Below are positions 23,897 to 25,068 of a stretch of 25,068 nt of DNA, one piece after another; positions within the stretch are counted from its first letter, which is position 1, and every line of letters starts with the position of its first letter. The stretch comes from a virus. The DNA lies in IMG/VR virus record IMGVR_UViG_3300025543_000194, positions 1 to 25,068 of that record. One strand, 5' to 3'. The position numbers and the translations under genes are program-made. The notes beneath the pieces are model-generated. The model had not been told where the DNA came from and made no database searches. It saw only the letters and a list, made by a program, of their open reading frames with translations.

Positions 23897-24070
23897 ATGT
23901 TTGAAGAGCAAGTATTTTGGAAAGATGGATTTGATGGAGAAGCAAAAGGTGGTTTACATTTTAGATCATTTGATTTAAATCAATTCATTAAAAAAGTAGA
24001 AAAAGATGGTACTGAAGTAGTAGGTATCAAATTTGAAGGAAATAATTTAGAATTAATTATTAAAAAATAA
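23897..24070 (+). CDS. Unknown small protein
   Basis: A 57-residue protein. It has an aromatic, acidic start (FEEQVFWKDGFDGEAKGG), a short helix (LNQFIKKVEKDG), and two strand-like stretches (EVVGIKFEG, NLELIIKK). It resembles a small beta-hairpin plus helix and has no cysteines. Both its start and its stop sit in the same TAA-GAGTT-ATG joint, so it is tied to the membrane protein before it and the gene after it. Function unknown. Confidence 0.7.
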   Translation: MFEEQVFWKDGFDGEAKGGLHFRSFDLNQFIKKVEKDGTEVVGIKFEGNNLELIIKK

Positions 24071-24075
24071 GAGTT

Positions 24076-24387
24076 ATGTTAGTATTTAAAGATTTAATTT
24101 GGAAAAGTTGGCAAGATGGTGTATCATCATCACCAAAATTTGATAATGGGTTTGAATTAAGTATAGTTGCCGGTCCTGGTAAATACAGTTCACCTAAAGA
24201 TGAAAGTAATTCACCTGATGATTTTACCTCATTTGAAGTTGCTATTTTTAACCCTCAAGGTGATTGGGCAACTAAAGAATTTTTCCCTGATCATAATGAT
24301 GATGTTATGGGATGGCAAGATAGAGGGCAAATTAATGCATTAATGTTATTAATTCAATCAAAAAATAAAATTTATGAATTGGATTAA
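24076..24387 (+). CDS. Unknown protein
   Basis: A 103-residue acidic protein that I do not recognise. It has an aromatic opening (VFKDLIWKSWQDGV), a Ser/Pro/Asp-rich middle (GKYSSPKDESNSPDD), and a C-terminal half with FEVAIFNPQGDWATKEFF, then a helix (GQINALMLLIQSK). The profile is beta-rich with one helix. No metal or membrane motif. It follows the TAA-GAGTT-ATG joint, and its last 14 bases overlap the next gene. Confidence 0.75.
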   Translation: MLVFKDLIWKSWQDGVSSSPKFDNGFELSIVAGPGKYSSPKDESNSPDDFTSFEVAIFNPQGDWATKEFFPDHNDDVMGWQDRGQINALMLLIQSKNKIYELD

Positions 24388-24532
24388 ACGAAAAATATTA
24401 ACCTCCCTATTTAGTGAATGGGTTCAGGAAAGTAAAGATTTAGATACCCTACAGTTATCTAAGGAATTGATCCACAAACGTATCGTAGAGGTGGATAATG
24501 TCACTCAAGTAATAGGATTTAATAGAAAATAA
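24374..24532 (+). CDS. Small helical protein
   Basis: A 52-residue protein overlapping the previous gene by 14 bases in another frame. It has an amphipathic start (NWIKRKILTSLFSEWVQESK), a helix (LDTLQLSKELIHKRIVEV), and a short strand end (TQVIGFNRK). The start ATG has TTT before it rather than the AGTT context. Codon use (TTA, AAA) is like its neighbours. Function unknown. Confidence 0.6.
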   Translation: MNWIKRKILTSLFSEWVQESKDLDTLQLSKELIHKRIVEVDNVTQVIGFNRK

Positions 24533-24547
24533 ATAAAAATAAAAGTT

Positions 24548-24925
24548 ATGAAAAAAGTAGAAAAAATGTTTTTGACGCCTAAATGGCAAGAAATTAAAAC
24601 AATGTATGAGGTTGGAACAAACGGTTCAAGTGAATATGAAACAAACTTCCCAATTGATGGAGAACTGGATGAACTCACCCAACATTTTATAAAATACCTT
24701 CTAATATTAACTGAAAGTAAAGGATTTAATTGTATTGTTGAAGATGTATCTTTAAACTTGTGGAAAGAACGTATTTGGAATTTAATTGAAAACGCTGGTT
24801 TACTTCCAAATGTTGCTTGGAAGGATGAACGTGATGAAGATAATGAAATTATAGATACTTGGAACCAAGATGATGATGAGTTCTATGTTGATCTAGATAA
24901 ATTAGAAAAAGAAATTTATGGATAA
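24548..24925 (+). CDS. Unknown acidic protein
   Basis: A 125-residue protein starting in the AATAAAAGTTATG context. It has a basic start (KKVEKMFLTPKWQEIK), a helix near residues 42-57 (LTQHFIKYLLILTESK), two Trp (LWKERIW and NVAWKDER) and a very acidic tail (EDNEIIDTWNQDDDEFYVDLD). There are no cysteines except one at residue 62. I cannot assign a function. It overlaps the following gene by eight bases. Confidence 0.75.
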   Translation: MKKVEKMFLTPKWQEIKTMYEVGTNGSSEYETNFPIDGELDELTQHFIKYLLILTESKGFNCIVEDVSLNLWKERIWNLIENAGLLPNVAWKDERDEDNEIIDTWNQDDDEFYVDLDKLEKEIYG

Positions 24926-25052
24926 TAAAACCAAAGAATCCCTATATAGGGAATTAAACCAAGTTCTTGAAAACCTTGAAACAAGGAATTACAATGATGC
25001 TATGGAACAATTAGATATGTTAATATACAAAGTAGAATACAACCAAATATAA
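24918..25052 (+). CDS. Small acidic helical protein
   Basis: A 44-residue protein that overlaps the previous stop by eight bases. It seems to be two helices (ESLYRELNQVLENL and DAMEQLDMLIYKVEY) joined by ETRNYN, a helical hairpin. No membrane or metal motif. Function unknown. Confidence 0.6.
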   Translation: MDNKTKESLYRELNQVLENLETRNYNDAMEQLDMLIYKVEYNQI

Positions 25053-25055
25053 AAT

Positions 25056-25068
25056 ATGCAAGTACAAA
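25056..25068 (+). CDS. Start of a further gene, cut by the window edge
   Basis: An ATG follows the preceding stop by three bases in the same AT-rich context and reads MQVQ before the sequence ends. This is too little to support more than a possible start. Confidence 0.3.

Overview
This window looks like part of the genome of a T4-like, tailed, strictly lytic-type phage infecting a member of the Bacteroidota (probably a flavobacterium or a relative). Every supported gene is on the + strand, the DNA is strongly AT-rich (codons favour TTA and AAA), and genes are packed with ATGA or TAATG junctions. The replisome is of T4 type: family B DNA polymerase, gp45-like clamp, gp44-like and gp62-like clamp loader. 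The host guess rests on promoters with a Bacteroidota-type -7 box (TAnnTTT) and a -33 TTG-like box, on the lack of Shine-Dalgarno sequences, and on the LxSC lipoprotein signals. No tRNA, rRNA, CRISPR array, integrase or transposase was seen.

Layout. 1-1310: the 3' end of a repetitive tail-fibre-like structural gene. 1388-4786: DNA polymerase and sliding clamp. 4888-7600: a chaperone block with Hsp20, an unknown protein, GroES and a full-length GroEL. 7680-10235: one small unknown gene, then the clamp loader (large and small subunits) with two small genes between them, and a DUF1599-like protein. 10232-16625: a glycan/methyl-transfer cluster (two FkbM methyltransferases, two GT-B glycosyltransferases, one GT-A glycosyltransferase), with a Cas4/AddB-like PD-(D/E)XK nuclease, a ribbon-helix-helix protein and a zinc-ribbon protein interleaved. 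16631-18605: small genes, including a DksA/TraR-type zinc finger and a helix-turn-helix plus HNH-like zinc protein. 18662-20962: a membrane-anchored glucosaminidase-type lysozyme, a small basic protein and two lipoproteins, one with a clan GH-B-like ExDxxE motif. 21049-25068: mostly small unknown early-type genes, including a SWIM-finger protein overlapping a possible nuclease.

Regulation is the most striking part. Nine sites share one arrangement: a -33 element ending in TG, exactly 20 bases, then TATATT (once TATGTT). Eight stand close before a gene start and the ninth (22044-22073) is 42 bases before one. In three of them the promoter is built inside an intrinsic terminator: the -33 TTG lies in the left arm of the hairpin, the right arm and T-run form the spacer, and the -7 box follows at once. 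Many starts also share a non-Shine-Dalgarno context, AATAARAGTTATG, and three small downstream genes are joined by an identical TAA-RAGTT-ATG stop/start unit.

The candidates for something new are the fused terminator-promoters with the shared start context, the complete phage chaperone set placed between clamp and clamp loader, the DUF1599/glycosyltransferase/FkbM cluster, and the lipoprotein pair beside the lysozyme. All functional calls come from reading motifs by eye; no database search was possible.
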